This document shows, piece after piece, positions 46,301 to 56,700 of a stretch of 64,000 nucleotides of DNA (position 1 is its first letter; the number at the start of each line of letters is the position of its first letter). The notes beneath the pieces were generated by a model that was not told where the DNA came from, made no database searches, and was given only the letters and a program-made list of their open reading frames with translations. The stretch comes from JAFGDH01 sp964441265 (lineage in GTDB: Archaea; Aenigmatarchaeota; Aenigmatarchaeia; QMZP01; QMZT01). The stretch is taken from the NCBI GenBank assembly GCA_964441265.1, contig CAYYKJ010000003.1:100447-164446 (forward strand), given 5' to 3'. A program made the position numbers and the translations under genes.

Positions 46301-49228
46301 GTAAACGGGTCTGGAAGTGACGTTTATGTAAATCTGGCTCATGTTCGACCCGATTCCTTCTCCCGGGTCGGTCCAGTAAGAGGTCACGTTGACGTAATAG
46401 TCCCCGGGCGGGGTCCCCTCCTCGACTATTATCTCAAAAGGCACCGAGCAGTTAGAGCCCTTTGTCACGTTGCCGCAGTCATGATAACTGGTGTTAGCGG
46501 TTATGTTGGTGGAGGAATAGCTCAGCGTTATGTTGGAAGAATATGCGGTCACGTTTCCGAGATTCTCTGTAATCACGTACAGGGAAAAGTTCTGGTCATC
46601 ATAGTAAGAAATTTCATCTGCCGTGAAATTATTATCGCTCAGGTTTATGCTCATGTTCGTTCCTGAGACCACCACGGTCAGGTTTATTGTCCTGTAACCG
46701 TCATTCCCCGAAGTCACGTTGATGATTCCGTCATAGAAGCCGGGTGAATGCCCGGCCGTGACATTGGAGAGGATCCTCACTTCGTATCCGTCCCCCTCGT
46801 CTATCGAAGGTATATCGACCGGGTCGAATTCAAAGGTGAAGTTGGAGCCGAATCCGGATATGGTGTAATTGATATCAGTCAGGGGGGCGTTACCGCTCGC
46901 ATATACGGTGAAGTTGTTTGAATTGGCGAGTGGCTTACCTCTCCCGATCATTCCGGTGAGATCGTATCTTGAAAGCGAAAGCGTGACGTTGGGATTGACG
47001 GTAACGTTGAGGATTGTGCCGTTAGTGTCCGTGGTCGAATCGTAATTCACCCAGTCCACGGAAATGTTTATTGAATAATTTCCTGCAGGCGTCCCCCCGA
47101 GCGCCGTTATGGTGAAATTCTTCTCGCAGTGGGTCGATATCGGCACGTCCCCGCATGACTTGTTCTGGGAATCCGCAGTAAAGTTGTTTCCGGGAAATCC
47201 CAGTGAAATGTTAACGTCAAAAGCGCTCCCGTTCATCAGGTTTGTGGCATTCACCGTTATGTTGAAGCTCTCGTTGTCCTCCCAGGTCACCTTTGTTACT
47301 GTGTAGTTATCGGGATCGGATGTCAGGGATATGTAGGTATATGGGGATTCGCAGGTGAACTGGTCCGTGCCCCATCCGGTGTTGTTGTTCTTGGAGGCGC
47401 TGCAGTTCAGTGTGTAGGAAGAAGCGTTCGGGGGGGCGGTGAAATTAACGCCGTAGGTGCCGTCCCCGTTATCATGTATGGTTATGTCGTCCACATGGGG
47501 GGAATTCACCGAGCAGTTTACGGTGGCCCCGGGTATGGGGATATCCTTTCTGTAGTTCTTCACTTCGACCGTGGCGTTGACGAGCCTGTTGGTGAGTCCG
47601 TATTCATTCAAAACCGTCGTGTTGACGTAATATTCGTCAGTAACCTGTATCGTGAATACCTCTTCGTTGAGAGTCAGCCAGTTGTCGTCATAAGACGTTA
47701 TGGTTATGTTCCACGGACCGGCGGTATCGTAATTCGAGAGGTTGAAGTAATTCGTATACATATGGTCTCCCGACTGGTTGTCGTAATGGGTTCCGTCATC
47801 ATGCATGATCATCTCAAGGTCATCACCGGTACCGGGAGTTCCCCTGTCTACCGTGGCGTTGACCTTTTTAGTGAGATTGTACGGATCGGAGGTGATATTC
47901 CCGGCTATTATCACCGTTTCGTTCCTGTTGAAGTATGTCACGTTGGTCCCGTTGAAATAGGCCCTTCCGTCTATCTGGACCGTGATCCTCTCGGTCTCGA
48001 GCATGGTTATGTTCAAGGGATTCACGAGCCTGTTACTCAGGTCCTTGACGAAATTCTCGTCACCCTGGGTGTCGTTGAACCTCAGAACGGACTTCTCATA
48101 TATATAACCCCCGGGAGTCACGTTCACCGGATCGAGGGCGATTCCTATCCTGTCGGCGGAGGGGAAGTTCCCCGCGTAGAAATCCGGGATGCTTTCGTTG
48201 ACGTTTATTATCCCGAAATCCCATGAGGCGAAGGACTCGGCAGCCCATGCCCACGAGCCGGGGTCGGTGGAATTCCCGTTGTTAAGGTATCCTCCCCCCA
48301 GCGCCCTGTAGGCATCCAGTATCACAGCGCCGGGTCCGGGAGATTCCCTGGTTATGTTACTGCCGCCCATGTTGGTGAAATTCTGCTCCAGCTTCAGCCA
48401 GGAAAGGTTTGAATAAAAGGTGTATCTCTTTTTCATCCTCCCCTCACCGGTCTGGTTGTCCGGGTCGTTCCAGTAGGTCTCGTTTCCCTCCTGTTCCACC
48501 ACTATCCTTATCGGTCCCTCATACAGCACGGTGAAGTTGTCCCTGAAGTCGAAGGAGAGATTGTTTGTGCCGTCCGAATACATTACGTATTCTATGGTCC
48601 TCTCCCCGGATCCGGGAACTCCGAATATGTCGTTGTAGGCGGGGGGGCTGGCTCCCTGAACCCTGTAAAGGCCGGACGTGTTTTCTCCCCTCTGGGTGTC
48701 CACATAATATCTCATAAGGGAGTTGTTGACGTTGAACTCCTCATGGGAGGTGTAGTTTATTTTCAGATCAGTGGTATAACTGGCGGCATCCTTGGGCCCG
48801 TTGTCCGTGACATCGAAGTAGACGAAATAATATCTTTTTTCGTCCGCAGCAGTCGAACCGTTCATCAGGAACACGATCGTCCCCACAGCATTTCCGGAGG
48901 AATTGAAACCTTCGCCTTCATCGAACTGGAACGGTACCTCCTGAATGGCCGTGCCTCCTGACCCGTATTCTATGACCATGGTGCTGTTTATGTCGAATTC
49001 GCCGGTATCGTTGAAATCCTCCAGAAGGGAGGTGAAATTGAGACGGTACTCAGCCGGCCAGTTTAGTCTGTCGTATCCGGTGGAATTTATTTCCAGACCG
49101 ACCCTGTAGGTCCATTCGGTGTCCCACCAACCGAAACTCCCCTGCTGGGAGAGGGAAGAGGAAAAAAGATATACACTGATGACTGATAATACCAATATCA
49201 TCATCAAAAAATCCTTTCTCAGCACCAT
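43313..49228 (-). CDS. Giant anchored surface protein, 1,971 residues, SHOCT-like cytoplasmic tail
   Basis: An N-terminal signal (residues 5-28) precedes WWDTEWTYRVGLEINS, a DUF2341-like start. A long run of beta-sandwich modules (CARDB/NEW3-like, rich in NxS/T sites) follows. Around 1,640-1,665 is a Pro/Ala/Gly linker, then a last NEW3-like domain, a helical pair (WEIERLKKALQELEVDVGSA; LDNIRNSIRDAERYLSEKRY), a membrane helix (about 1,866-1,886) and an 83-residue cytoplasmic tail ending LVEKEHEEGIISEKAYNDL, a SHOCT-like motif. Modules with SYHDCGN, G-x-NCS and TPPG-Y are shared with the giant at 50788. It starts one base after the 501-residue gene (TGATATG) with AGGATGAT as ribosome site. Probably an adhesin or S-layer-linked receptor connected to cytoplasmic partners. 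Confidence 0.82.
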   Translation of the reverse strand: MVLRKDFLMMILVLSVISVYLFSSSLSQQGSFGWWDTEWTYRVGLEINSTGYDRLNWPAEYRLNFTSLLEDFNDTGEFDINSTMVIEYGSGGTAIQEVPFQFDEGEGFNSSGNAVGTIVFLMNGSTAADEKRYYFVYFDVTDNGPKDAASYTTDLKINYTSHEEFNVNNSLMRYYVDTQRGENTSGLYRVQGASPPAYNDIFGVPGSGERTIEYVMYSDGTNNLSFDFRDNFTVLYEGPIRIVVEQEGNETYWNDPDNQTGEGRMKKRYTFYSNLSWLKLEQNFTNMGGSNITRESPGPGAVILDAYRALGGGYLNNGNSTDPGSWAWAAESFASWDFGIINVNESIPDFYAGNFPSADRIGIALDPVNVTPGGYIYEKSVLRFNDTQGDENFVKDLSNRLVNPLNITMLETERITVQIDGRAYFNGTNVTYFNRNETVIIAGNITSDPYNLTKKVNATVDRGTPGTGDDLEMIMHDDGTHYDNQSGDHMYTNYFNLSNYDTAGPWNITITSYDDNWLTLNEEVFTIQVTDEYYVNTTVLNEYGLTNRLVNATVEVKNYRKDIPIPGATVNCSVNSPHVDDITIHDNGDGTYGVNFTAPPNASSYTLNCSASKNNNTGWGTDQFTCESPYTYISLTSDPDNYTVTKVTWEDNESFNITVNATNLMNGSAFDVNISLGFPGNNFTADSQNKSCGDVPISTHCEKNFTITALGGTPAGNYSINISVDWVNYDSTTDTNGTILNVTVNPNVTLSLSRYDLTGMIGRGKPLANSNNFTVYASGNAPLTDINYTISGFGSNFTFEFDPVDIPSIDEGDGYEVRILSNVTAGHSPGFYDGIINVTSGNDGYRTINLTVVVSGTNMSINLSDNNFTADEISYYDDQNFSLYVITENLGNVTAYSSNITLSYSSTNITANTSYHDCGNVTKGSNCSVPFEIIVEEGTPPGDYYVNVTSYWTDPGEGIGSNMSQIYINVTSRPVYNVMQDSVSGNVTHGQENYLDFFILNNTGNYYVYNITFSVANITDDLNVTFDAPGVDTLNPGETRGVDINVDVPLGYQPGIHSGVVNVTSNNAGYHEINLTIMVSNTRTWTMTPSYCEKVMTPPAGNMCNVTINNTGNVPINFTIDPNTDPDNMANYTWTNVTDFEVKNLSSYAFALNYNATGAPLVFYYTNYTVSGEQPESDPSSRTLQAVLNPFVKPDISYAIIPNQTEQTGDILILANVTDHSMVGVKTMYVNVTTPENITLQRDMNYMGFTINNSKYVFFYQLEYPNDINHGTWGNTTVTGSYEVALHAVDNEDRERTVSDEFIVHNKLFTDVSVGDYYQGDIGSIQLYSHEYFGYPLGGTKVNVTLEDPEGNDVSHYMWTGNSVTTGSNGQGGIMMLIPSDAAEGNYTVTKNSSYMDGYINDTIYNSTVSHFRVKGDTELTGKIDVQDMTARGGFMTISAIVLDHGNYTDPDEIDTTIYYTSGYSPQIWRELTIDNMSSSNPGFWSYSEFLGESVATGPYLAVMRTEYNDEESWDMKAFRIVSGGPYHVSVDMLEYEVCQADMVDFVITITNEGEVATENLVEFWISDGNKTWSYSSVSEKVEGGDTENLTESLPITSYQPVGQYALNVKLTYDQNNSLYSTANTSFSVVECAPEPPPAPPAPGGPSGPSAPPAAPGEVAVGEPQIEITQFPQEIGIESGQTKYPTVTVKNTGNVTVYNVTLKFRRFPSPWFEITPEKVDEIRKGEEATFSVKLSMPVSTEAKEYIGSLIAYAPNQTSDEKTVSITVFGSREELIEWEIERLKKALQELEVDVGSAKKMGKDVSEIEPLLDNIRNSIRDAERYLSEKRYDDSLEAVFVGWKFIDRARNLLSEAPFVEILLVTSFPPWLIILLTVLICAVVFLFFFAKKMKKAAEELFKLQASGTPKPKTVTSEKIEEKESILKEKEKAQKVLNLVEKEHEEGIISEKAYNDLKSRNQKKIKSLENSLKKIG

Positions 49229-49229
49229 A

Positions 49230-50735
49230 TCATCCTTTTTTTGACATTATCTTCTTTGCCTTCTCGTAAGCCCTCTTGGAAATAAGGCCCTTCTTGTAAG
49301 CCTTCTCCAGTCCCTTCAGAGAACCGTGTTTTTTTGCAGCTTCTTCAGGGGCCTTTTCAGAAGGCGCGGCCTTTTTCTCCGGGGATGGCCTGCCAGACCC
49401 CGAGGAAAGACTGCTTATCTTCTCGTCAATCTCCCTGAGCTTGGCCATGTTTATCTTCTTGGTTTTCTCGTATTCCTTCTTGGGTATTACCGCGGACTTA
49501 TAGCCCTCCTCCAGCGACTTCAGAAGGCTCTCTATCTCTGATTTCTCGTTCTTCAGCTTCTCCATCTCGGAGCCCCCGCCCTCCGCGGCGGCGGGCGCGG
49601 AAACCTTGACCGCCTCCAGGTCCTCCTTGGTGGCGAAATTCTCGAGCTTCTTGTTCATCTCATCCACGCTGGTGGTGAGGGAATCTACCATGGACTCGTA
49701 CCTGTCCTGCTTCCTCTTGTAGATGTCGAACTCCTCCATCTTCCCGGACATGTCCGCGTAGAGGCCGTGTATCTTGTCGGAAAGCTTCTGTATGTTGGTC
49801 TGGACGTTCTTCATCTCCATGAGCTTTTCCGTGCTCTCCTTGCCCATGTTTACCATGTTCTCCAGACTCCCTATGTTGGTTATGACGTTCCTGAGGCGCT
49901 TTAGTATCTCGTCTATGCTCTGGAGCTTGCCCTCTAGCTTGTCTATCTTGATGGACTGGCTGGATATCTCCTTGTCCTTTTTTCCCATCTCGCTGATTAT
50001 CTTCTCCGGCTCTATCTGGGAGACCACGTCTGACATCTTCTGTATCTTGGTTTCGTAATTCTTCATCATGGTCTCTCTCTGGAATATTATTGATCTCAGC
50101 TCGGCTATGTTCTCCATGGCCCTCTGCACCTTTTCGCTGTCCACCTTCCTCATCTCCTTCACGCTCTCAACCGCCGCTTTCATCTTCTCCATGTCTATGT
50201 TGAACCTCTCCAGCTTCTTCTTTATCTCGTCCGCGTCCTTCTCCCCTATCTTGGCGCTCAGGTCGGAAACCACCTCCTTGAACCGGTTGGTCATGTCCGT
50301 TTCTATCTTCCCCACGTCGATAGCCGGTTCCTTCTTCTCCGGCGATCTTTCCGGGGTCCTCGGCACCGGAGCAGGTGCGGCAGAAGCAGCGGATGCCGGG
50401 GCCGGTTTATTTCCGGCGGCCGCCGGAGGCGGCTCGGAGGCGCCCTTCTTGACGTCCTTTATGGCCTTCTTCCTCTCCTCGGCGATCCTCTTTTCCCTCT
50501 CCTTCTGGATGGACTTTATCCTCCTGTTTATCTGATCGAGCTTGGCCGTGTTCTTGTTCTTTATGTCCTTGTAGTCGTCCTCCAGTATGGTGGCCTCATA
50601 ATAAGCGTCCTCCAGAGAAGAGAGGAGTGTCTCTATTTCTTCTTTCTCGCGCTTCAGCTCCTCCAGCTCATCCGAGCCCTTCGGAGCTTCCTTTTCTTTC
50701 TTCTCCTTTTCCTTCACCCCTTTCTCCCCCGCCAT
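49230..50735 (-). CDS. Cytoplasmic coiled-coil protein with three SHOCT-like motifs
   Basis: A 501-residue soluble protein. It has an acidic/basic start and a first SHOCT-like motif (LEDAYYEATILEDDYKDIKN, residues 40-60). A Pro/Ala linker (about 108-138) is followed by a central coiled coil (residues 145-385), a second motif (LEEGYKSAVIPKKEYEKTKK, about 412-431), another linker, and a third motif at the very end (LEKAYKKGLISKRAYEKAKK). SHOCT motifs often mediate oligomerisation. The same motif type ends the cytoplasmic tail of the 1,971-residue surface protein downstream, so direct pairing is plausible. It has a GAGG ribosome site and lies 52 bases after the HerA-fused gene. No ATPase or membrane segment. 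Confidence 0.8.
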   Translation of the reverse strand: MAGEKGVKEKEKKEKEAPKGSDELEELKREKEEIETLLSSLEDAYYEATILEDDYKDIKNKNTAKLDQINRRIKSIQKEREKRIAEERKKAIKDVKKGASEPPPAAAGNKPAPASAASAAPAPVPRTPERSPEKKEPAIDVGKIETDMTNRFKEVVSDLSAKIGEKDADEIKKKLERFNIDMEKMKAAVESVKEMRKVDSEKVQRAMENIAELRSIIFQRETMMKNYETKIQKMSDVVSQIEPEKIISEMGKKDKEISSQSIKIDKLEGKLQSIDEILKRLRNVITNIGSLENMVNMGKESTEKLMEMKNVQTNIQKLSDKIHGLYADMSGKMEEFDIYKRKQDRYESMVDSLTTSVDEMNKKLENFATKEDLEAVKVSAPAAAEGGGSEMEKLKNEKSEIESLLKSLEEGYKSAVIPKKEYEKTKKINMAKLREIDEKISSLSSGSGRPSPEKKAAPSEKAPEEAAKKHGSLKGLEKAYKKGLISKRAYEKAKKIMSKKG

Positions 50736-50787
50736 ATTGATAATTGTTTCCTCGTTTTTTTATATCCCGCCTTTCCGGTCTCCGGAA

Positions 50788-53700
50788 TCACATGTTGAGG
50801 CGGTTCTTCAGCGATTCTATGTAGCTCTTGGCCATGTCGAACTGGCCGGCCTTCATCTTGTCCCTGGCCAGGTTGAACTCAAGCTCTATGTCAGTGGTGT
50901 CCACGTTCTTGGCCTTCATGCCCTCGATCATCTTCTCTATCTTCTCCACGTCCTCATTCACCTCCACGTAGTTCTTTATCTCCTTGTCCGTCAGCCTTCC
51001 GGTGTCGTGGAGAAGCGGCCTGAGCGAAACGAAATATGGCTTACCCTCGTTGTATGCCGGGTTCTGCATGAGTGCGGTCCCCGTGGTCATCTTGACCACC
51101 TTGGATGCGTAGTCAGTCCCGTACTTCTTCTTCACCCTTCCTATGTCGCCCTCGTATTTGGTCCTCAGCTGTATCTCGGTCGCTATGTTCGCCCTTATAG
51201 CTCCCCTGAAGTCCATGAGCACCTGGGATATCATGAACACGCCTATGCCCCACTTACGGAACTCCCTGCAGGCACGCTCCAGAGCCACATAACCGCCCTT
51301 GCCTCCGTATTTGGGAAGCAGGCGGTGGACCTCGTCGTACACCAGAAGGAGCTTTATTTCCTTCTCCTCCGGAAGCGATGCCTTGAATACGGAGGACACG
51401 GTCTTTCTCACGAACTTGTCTATCTCGGTCGGCTCCATTTTGTTCATCACGAAAACGGTTATCTCACCGGGTTTCCTGTACTTCTGTATGTCCACCTCCA
51501 TCTTTGGGTCGGTCACCAGCAGTATGTTGGTCTTGAAGTTCCTTGCATCGTCCGGCTTGATGCCGAATTTCGGATAGAGTTCGAACATGCGCTTGTCCTG
51601 GCACCTCTTTATGAAGCCGGTCCACTGGGCGGTGGGGTCGAAAACTATTATGGGTATCTTCCTCTTCAGGAGCTCCTCTGCAATGACCATTGCTGAAACG
51701 GACTTGCCCGCTCCCGTCGCTCCCGCTGCCAGCGAATGCATCATGAGGGCTCTCGTGTCGAAGTAGGCGGTCACGTCCGTCTCGGCTATCTTTCCTATGG
51801 GTATGGTGTGAGTTCCCTTCTGGGGAAGCTTCTTCATGTCCAGCGGGAAGACATACTTGGTCTTCTTCTTTTTCTTGAGTTTGTACATTATCCAGAATCT
51901 CCTGCCCAGGTATATCGCGGGTATGGCCAGGAACGCTACTGCATACGTTATCCAGCTCATGAACACCATCCTGAGCAGGCGGACCGGAGCGGGAACCATG
52001 AGTATGTCGAACGAATCCACCGCATAGGCCGACTTCTTCCCGTACCAGTAGCTCACGTTTACCTCCACCACGTACCTGTCCTGAGGGGCATCCTCGGGGA
52101 TGAATATCTTCTTGGTGAAGGATTTGACGCTTTCCACAGCGAGCGTCTCCTTGTTCCTCACTATGAGGACGTCGTTCTCCAGCCCGCGGACCTCGTAATT
52201 CACCACTATGTCCTCCACCGTCGCTGTCGGCCCCATGTTGAGTAGCGTCACCTCAAACTTCAGGTTCCCTCCCGGCTCCACCGATTTGGTTAGCGTCTTG
52301 ACGTTGACGTCGAGAAGCGGCTCCTCGGGCTTCTCTATTTTTATGGTGACCGGGGTGACGTGAGTGATGTTCCTGTCCTTGACCTTCATGACTATGTCCC
52401 CGGTATATATGCCCTCCTGGGTGGTGGGAAGTGTGTAAAGCTTCACCTTTACGACATGGGTCGATTTCCCCTCCACGGTGAACACCGGCTTCTCTATCTG
52501 CACCAGCTCCCAGACGTTCCCGGTGACACTGGAAGTGACCTCCATGTCCTGCCCGAGGTTGTTGGTGATGTCGATGGAATGTATCTCATGCTCCCCCGGC
52601 TTGAGCGTGACGAATATGAGAGTCGAATCTATGTCAACGGGAACCCTCGCGCCGGCTCCGGTAGGCGGTGCGATGGCCGCACCCGCGCCTGCCCCTGCCC
52701 CTGCACCGGCTCCTGGGGCGGCTCCTTCGCCTCCGCCCTCCTCCTCTTCCTCTTCCCCGGGTCCGGTCGGGCAGTCCTGGGGACAGTTAGCGTTGGATTC
52801 ACCGTAATCAGTATCGCATCTCCCGTCGCCGCATATGAACTGGGCCAGTATGTATACACCGTCAAGATCGGTGGTGTTGTATGTCAGGGTCGAATCCGTG
52901 GTGTTTATGAGGATTTCGCTGGCATCCGTCCTGTTCCAGGTGTCGTTGCACACGTTCAGAAGTTGGATCGAATCGTTGACTGACCAGTCTATCTTGCAGT
53001 TATATATTCCGAGCGTCGTGACCGAGGTGTCGGGATACGCGGAATAATCAAGCACCATCTTCCCCATAGAATAGTTGAATTTGTTGTTGACCGCGAACCC
53101 TCTAAGAGCGCCGGGCCCCAGGTACTGGGTCGGGAGGTTCCCGAAGAGAATGGGATTGTACATGTCACTGAAGAGCGCCGAGTCCAGCAGGTATATAGTC
53201 TCGTTCCACACGTTCATCCGAATATCGTAGTATCTCGCATCGATGGTCTCGTTGTACGTCCCGTCGGTGGAATTCGTGCTTATGTTGAAAAACAGAGGGC
53301 CCGTCTCCAAGTCCCCGTAGAGCAGGAAGTTCATGTCCACAACGTCGTCCGTCACCGGGGCGATGTCTATGCTCTCTCCTGCCAATATAACCGCGGGATA
53401 TATCTCGAACGTCTTGTTGGAGGAATTGCAGTTTCCGCTCTTGTCGCAGGCGGTTACGTTCACCATGTACATGCCCGACTCGGAGGTGTTGGTGTAATTG
53501 AAACCGAAGACATAAAGATCATCCGTCTTCAAGATGAACGTCATGTTCGCGCTGGTGCTGTGATTGGAGGGTGTGGTTATGGTCACGCTCGCGTTCTCCG
53601 CTCCCCCGGGATCGGTTACGTTGGCCCTTATCCTGGCGGTGTCGTTCACCGGTACCCTGTCGTCCATGTCTATCACGACATCCGGCGGGGTCTCGTCTAT

Positions 53701-56700
53701 GTATATGACCGCCTTCTCTTCGGTGTCGGCGAGGTTTATGCCATGCATCGGGTATATCGCATCTGCGGTGAGGTCGTATCCCCTCTCCTTGCTGATGTTA
53801 GGAGCGGTGAAGTTGATCCTCCAGTAGCCGCCGTCAGAATAATAATTATAGCTGCTGATGTTCGCATTGACCGAAGAGCTCTCATTCGAAAGGGTAATGT
53901 TCCACAGCAGTCCGAAGGTGACGTTGGAACCGGAATAGGTGACGTCCACATTTGCAGTCAGGTTGTCTCCGGGGGAGACCCGCAGGTAGGGCGATGCCTG
54001 GGTGGGCTGCAGGATGTCCACGAATAAAGGATGGATGGTCATGGACAGCGAGGTCTCCCTGGTGGTTGGGTCCGCCGTGTCGTTGTAAGTACGCAGGTAC
54101 CCGCTGTATTCTCTTACTGTATCGAAGGAGGGCACGGAATAGTTTATTCCTATGTGTTCTGTGTCACCTATTCCAATTGTCATCTGGGTGACGTTGGGGG
54201 TTATGAGAGGTGCTATCAGACCGAATTCCAGGACCTCCAGAAGTATGATCATGTTGCCCACGTTCTGTATCATGATGTCCCCCAACTCACCCGAGGTTCC
54301 CTGGACCACGTCCACTTCAATCTCGTCCGGGGTCTGGTCCCATGTTAGATTTACCGGTATTTTTACATATATATCAGCCGTATCATAGGTCCCATCGCCC
54401 GAAGCGTTCAGCGTCCCGTTGTAGTCCCCGGCCGGGAACATCTCCGGAACGGTTATGCTCAGGTCGACCGGGCTCGTCCATCCGGAAGGGAGGGATTCTA
54501 TGGTCGGCGGGCTGAACCACCACGTGAAATTCTGGCAGACCGTCCCGTTCTGGCAGATGAACTGGATGTTCGAGACATTAGAATTGCCCGCTGACCTTAT
54601 GCTGAAGCTCTCGTTCTTTGTCAGGCCGGAAGCAGTTATCATTGTAACATTCTCATCGATTACCTCTATTATCGGGTTCGGGAGCACGCTGAAATTTATG
54701 GTGGTCGTGTTGCTTCCCGGCGAACCGTCGAGGTTGGTCCAGTTGGCTGTCAGGTTCGCGTAGTAAAGGCCCGGAGGTGTCCCGTTGGCTGCGGTTATCT
54801 TCACAGTGCCGTTTTTGGTGGCGTTTCTGAGTATCGTCCCGAAGGTGAAGTTACCCGGGACGGACATCCATCCGGAGGGTATGCTCACGTTCAGCGTGAG
54901 ATCGTAGGCCCTCGCGTATCCCGTATTGGAAATGTTGAAGGAGACGGAAGAGTTCTCGCCGTTGTATATTGTGATGTTTCCCATGCTGATAGCGCTCTCA
55001 TTCGGGGTTATCGCTATGGGGGTGTCTCCCTTTGCGGTGAGATAAAACGGTGAAGTACAGGTGAGGAGAGAAAGCGTGTCATTCGCGCATATCCTCAATT
55101 CATAATCCCCCGAAACATTGGTGCTGTAAGTCGTGTTGAAGAATGACTCGTTTCTGTCCATGTATTTTCTGTATTCTGTCTCTTCCGAGTACAAAACAAT
55201 GGAATAGTCCAGCCAGGCAGTGTAATTGGCATCTGTGGAACCGCCGCTCAGGTTGTAAACGGAAAGGTTTATGGTCTGGTTGCCCGGGAGCGTGAAGTTC
55301 GACCCCGCGGAGACAGCATCTACGGTGAAGTTGGTGGAGTTTTCTATGGACTGATTCTGGGCTATAAGAAGGCCGTTCACGGTGAGGTTGACATACATAG
55401 TCGTGTTATCGTTGGAGTTGTGTACGGTGACATTGAAGTACCGGAGCGAGCCGCTGTGATTCATGCTCTCGGTGTGATTGAAACCATCATCCGGAACGGA
55501 ATCATTGTGTATGGTTCTGGATTCGTTCGTGTAATTGGACAGTGCTATCATGGTCACGTTTATCCATGCCTCATCCACGTCAAAGTTGTCTGTTATGGTG
55601 GCGTTGACCGTGACGTTCTCGAATATTATCTCGAATGTCCGCGGGTGGACGGACGCATCTTTTATGGTGGGGGGAACGTCGGTGACGTTCAGATACATAT
55701 CGGTCGAGTTCTCCGTCGGGTCCGCCAGGCCGGTGTCATCCCTTATGAGAAGATTCACGTAATACATGTCATGCACCTTGCTGGGGGATACGTCATATGT
55801 GACATTTATCGACCTCTCTGCCTGCTTGTTCAGGGTGAAGAAGGACGGATTCTCCAGGACCATGTCCGTCCCGTTGCCCTGCTCGTAGATCCTGAATGTG
55901 AGGTCGACGTTTCCTATGTTGGTGAGGTTTACCAGACCGGCCAGGCCGTCAGTGTTCGGTGGGGTGAGAAGGGTTCCGAAAGTGGAGGGGGAATAGACCC
56001 AGGAAGAATTGAGCGAGACATCGAGGTTCATCATGGACTGGTCGAAATTCGCGTTCGAGGGGCTCGCCCTGACGTAAGTCCAGTAAATCCCCGGATCCTG
56101 CCCGGCGGGGACGTCCACGGTAATGTCAGTAGTGAAGTTATCCCCCGCCGCCAGATAGTCATAGGAGAAGGGTATCATCTCGACCTCGCATCCGGGGCAT
56201 TTCGTGGATAGGTTGCCTCCTATGAGCTCCAGGTCGATGAAGGTCAGCCCGTCGTTCCCCTCGGAGACGACGGTTATGTTACCCACATAGGTTTCACGGT
56301 CGTGCGGGACGGTCTCGTTGACGAAGCTTTCCACTATGTTCAGAACCGGATTGGATATGACCACAACATCCGTCAAGTTTGTGGTGGAGTTCAGGGTCCT
56401 GTCGGGATTCATCCAGGTCCCGTTGCCGTAAAGCCTGATGAGCCCGGGAGGGGTCTTTGCCTTCACAGTAAGCTCCATCGTCCACGAGCAGTTTTCTCCC
56501 GGGCTCATGTTCCCGCAGTAATGATAGCTCTCGTTGGATACGATGTCGTGAGGGTCCCTGTCATCGTATACCGTGAGGTTGACGTTGTATGCGTATGCCG
56601 GACCCAGGTTGGTGAAATTTACGGTGAAATTGAATACGAATCCCTGGTTCTGCGTGATGTTGGTGGCCTCTATTTCGCCTATCTGGTCGATTTTTCCGTC

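Noticed and set aside
50788..51900. FtsK/TraG conjugation or a HerA-NurA DNA repair pair
   Set aside because: The ATPase core fits the family, but no NurA nuclease, relaxase or conjugation gene is in the window, and the fused ectodomain makes a plain repair role unlikely. It is kept open only as the general HerA/FtsK family.
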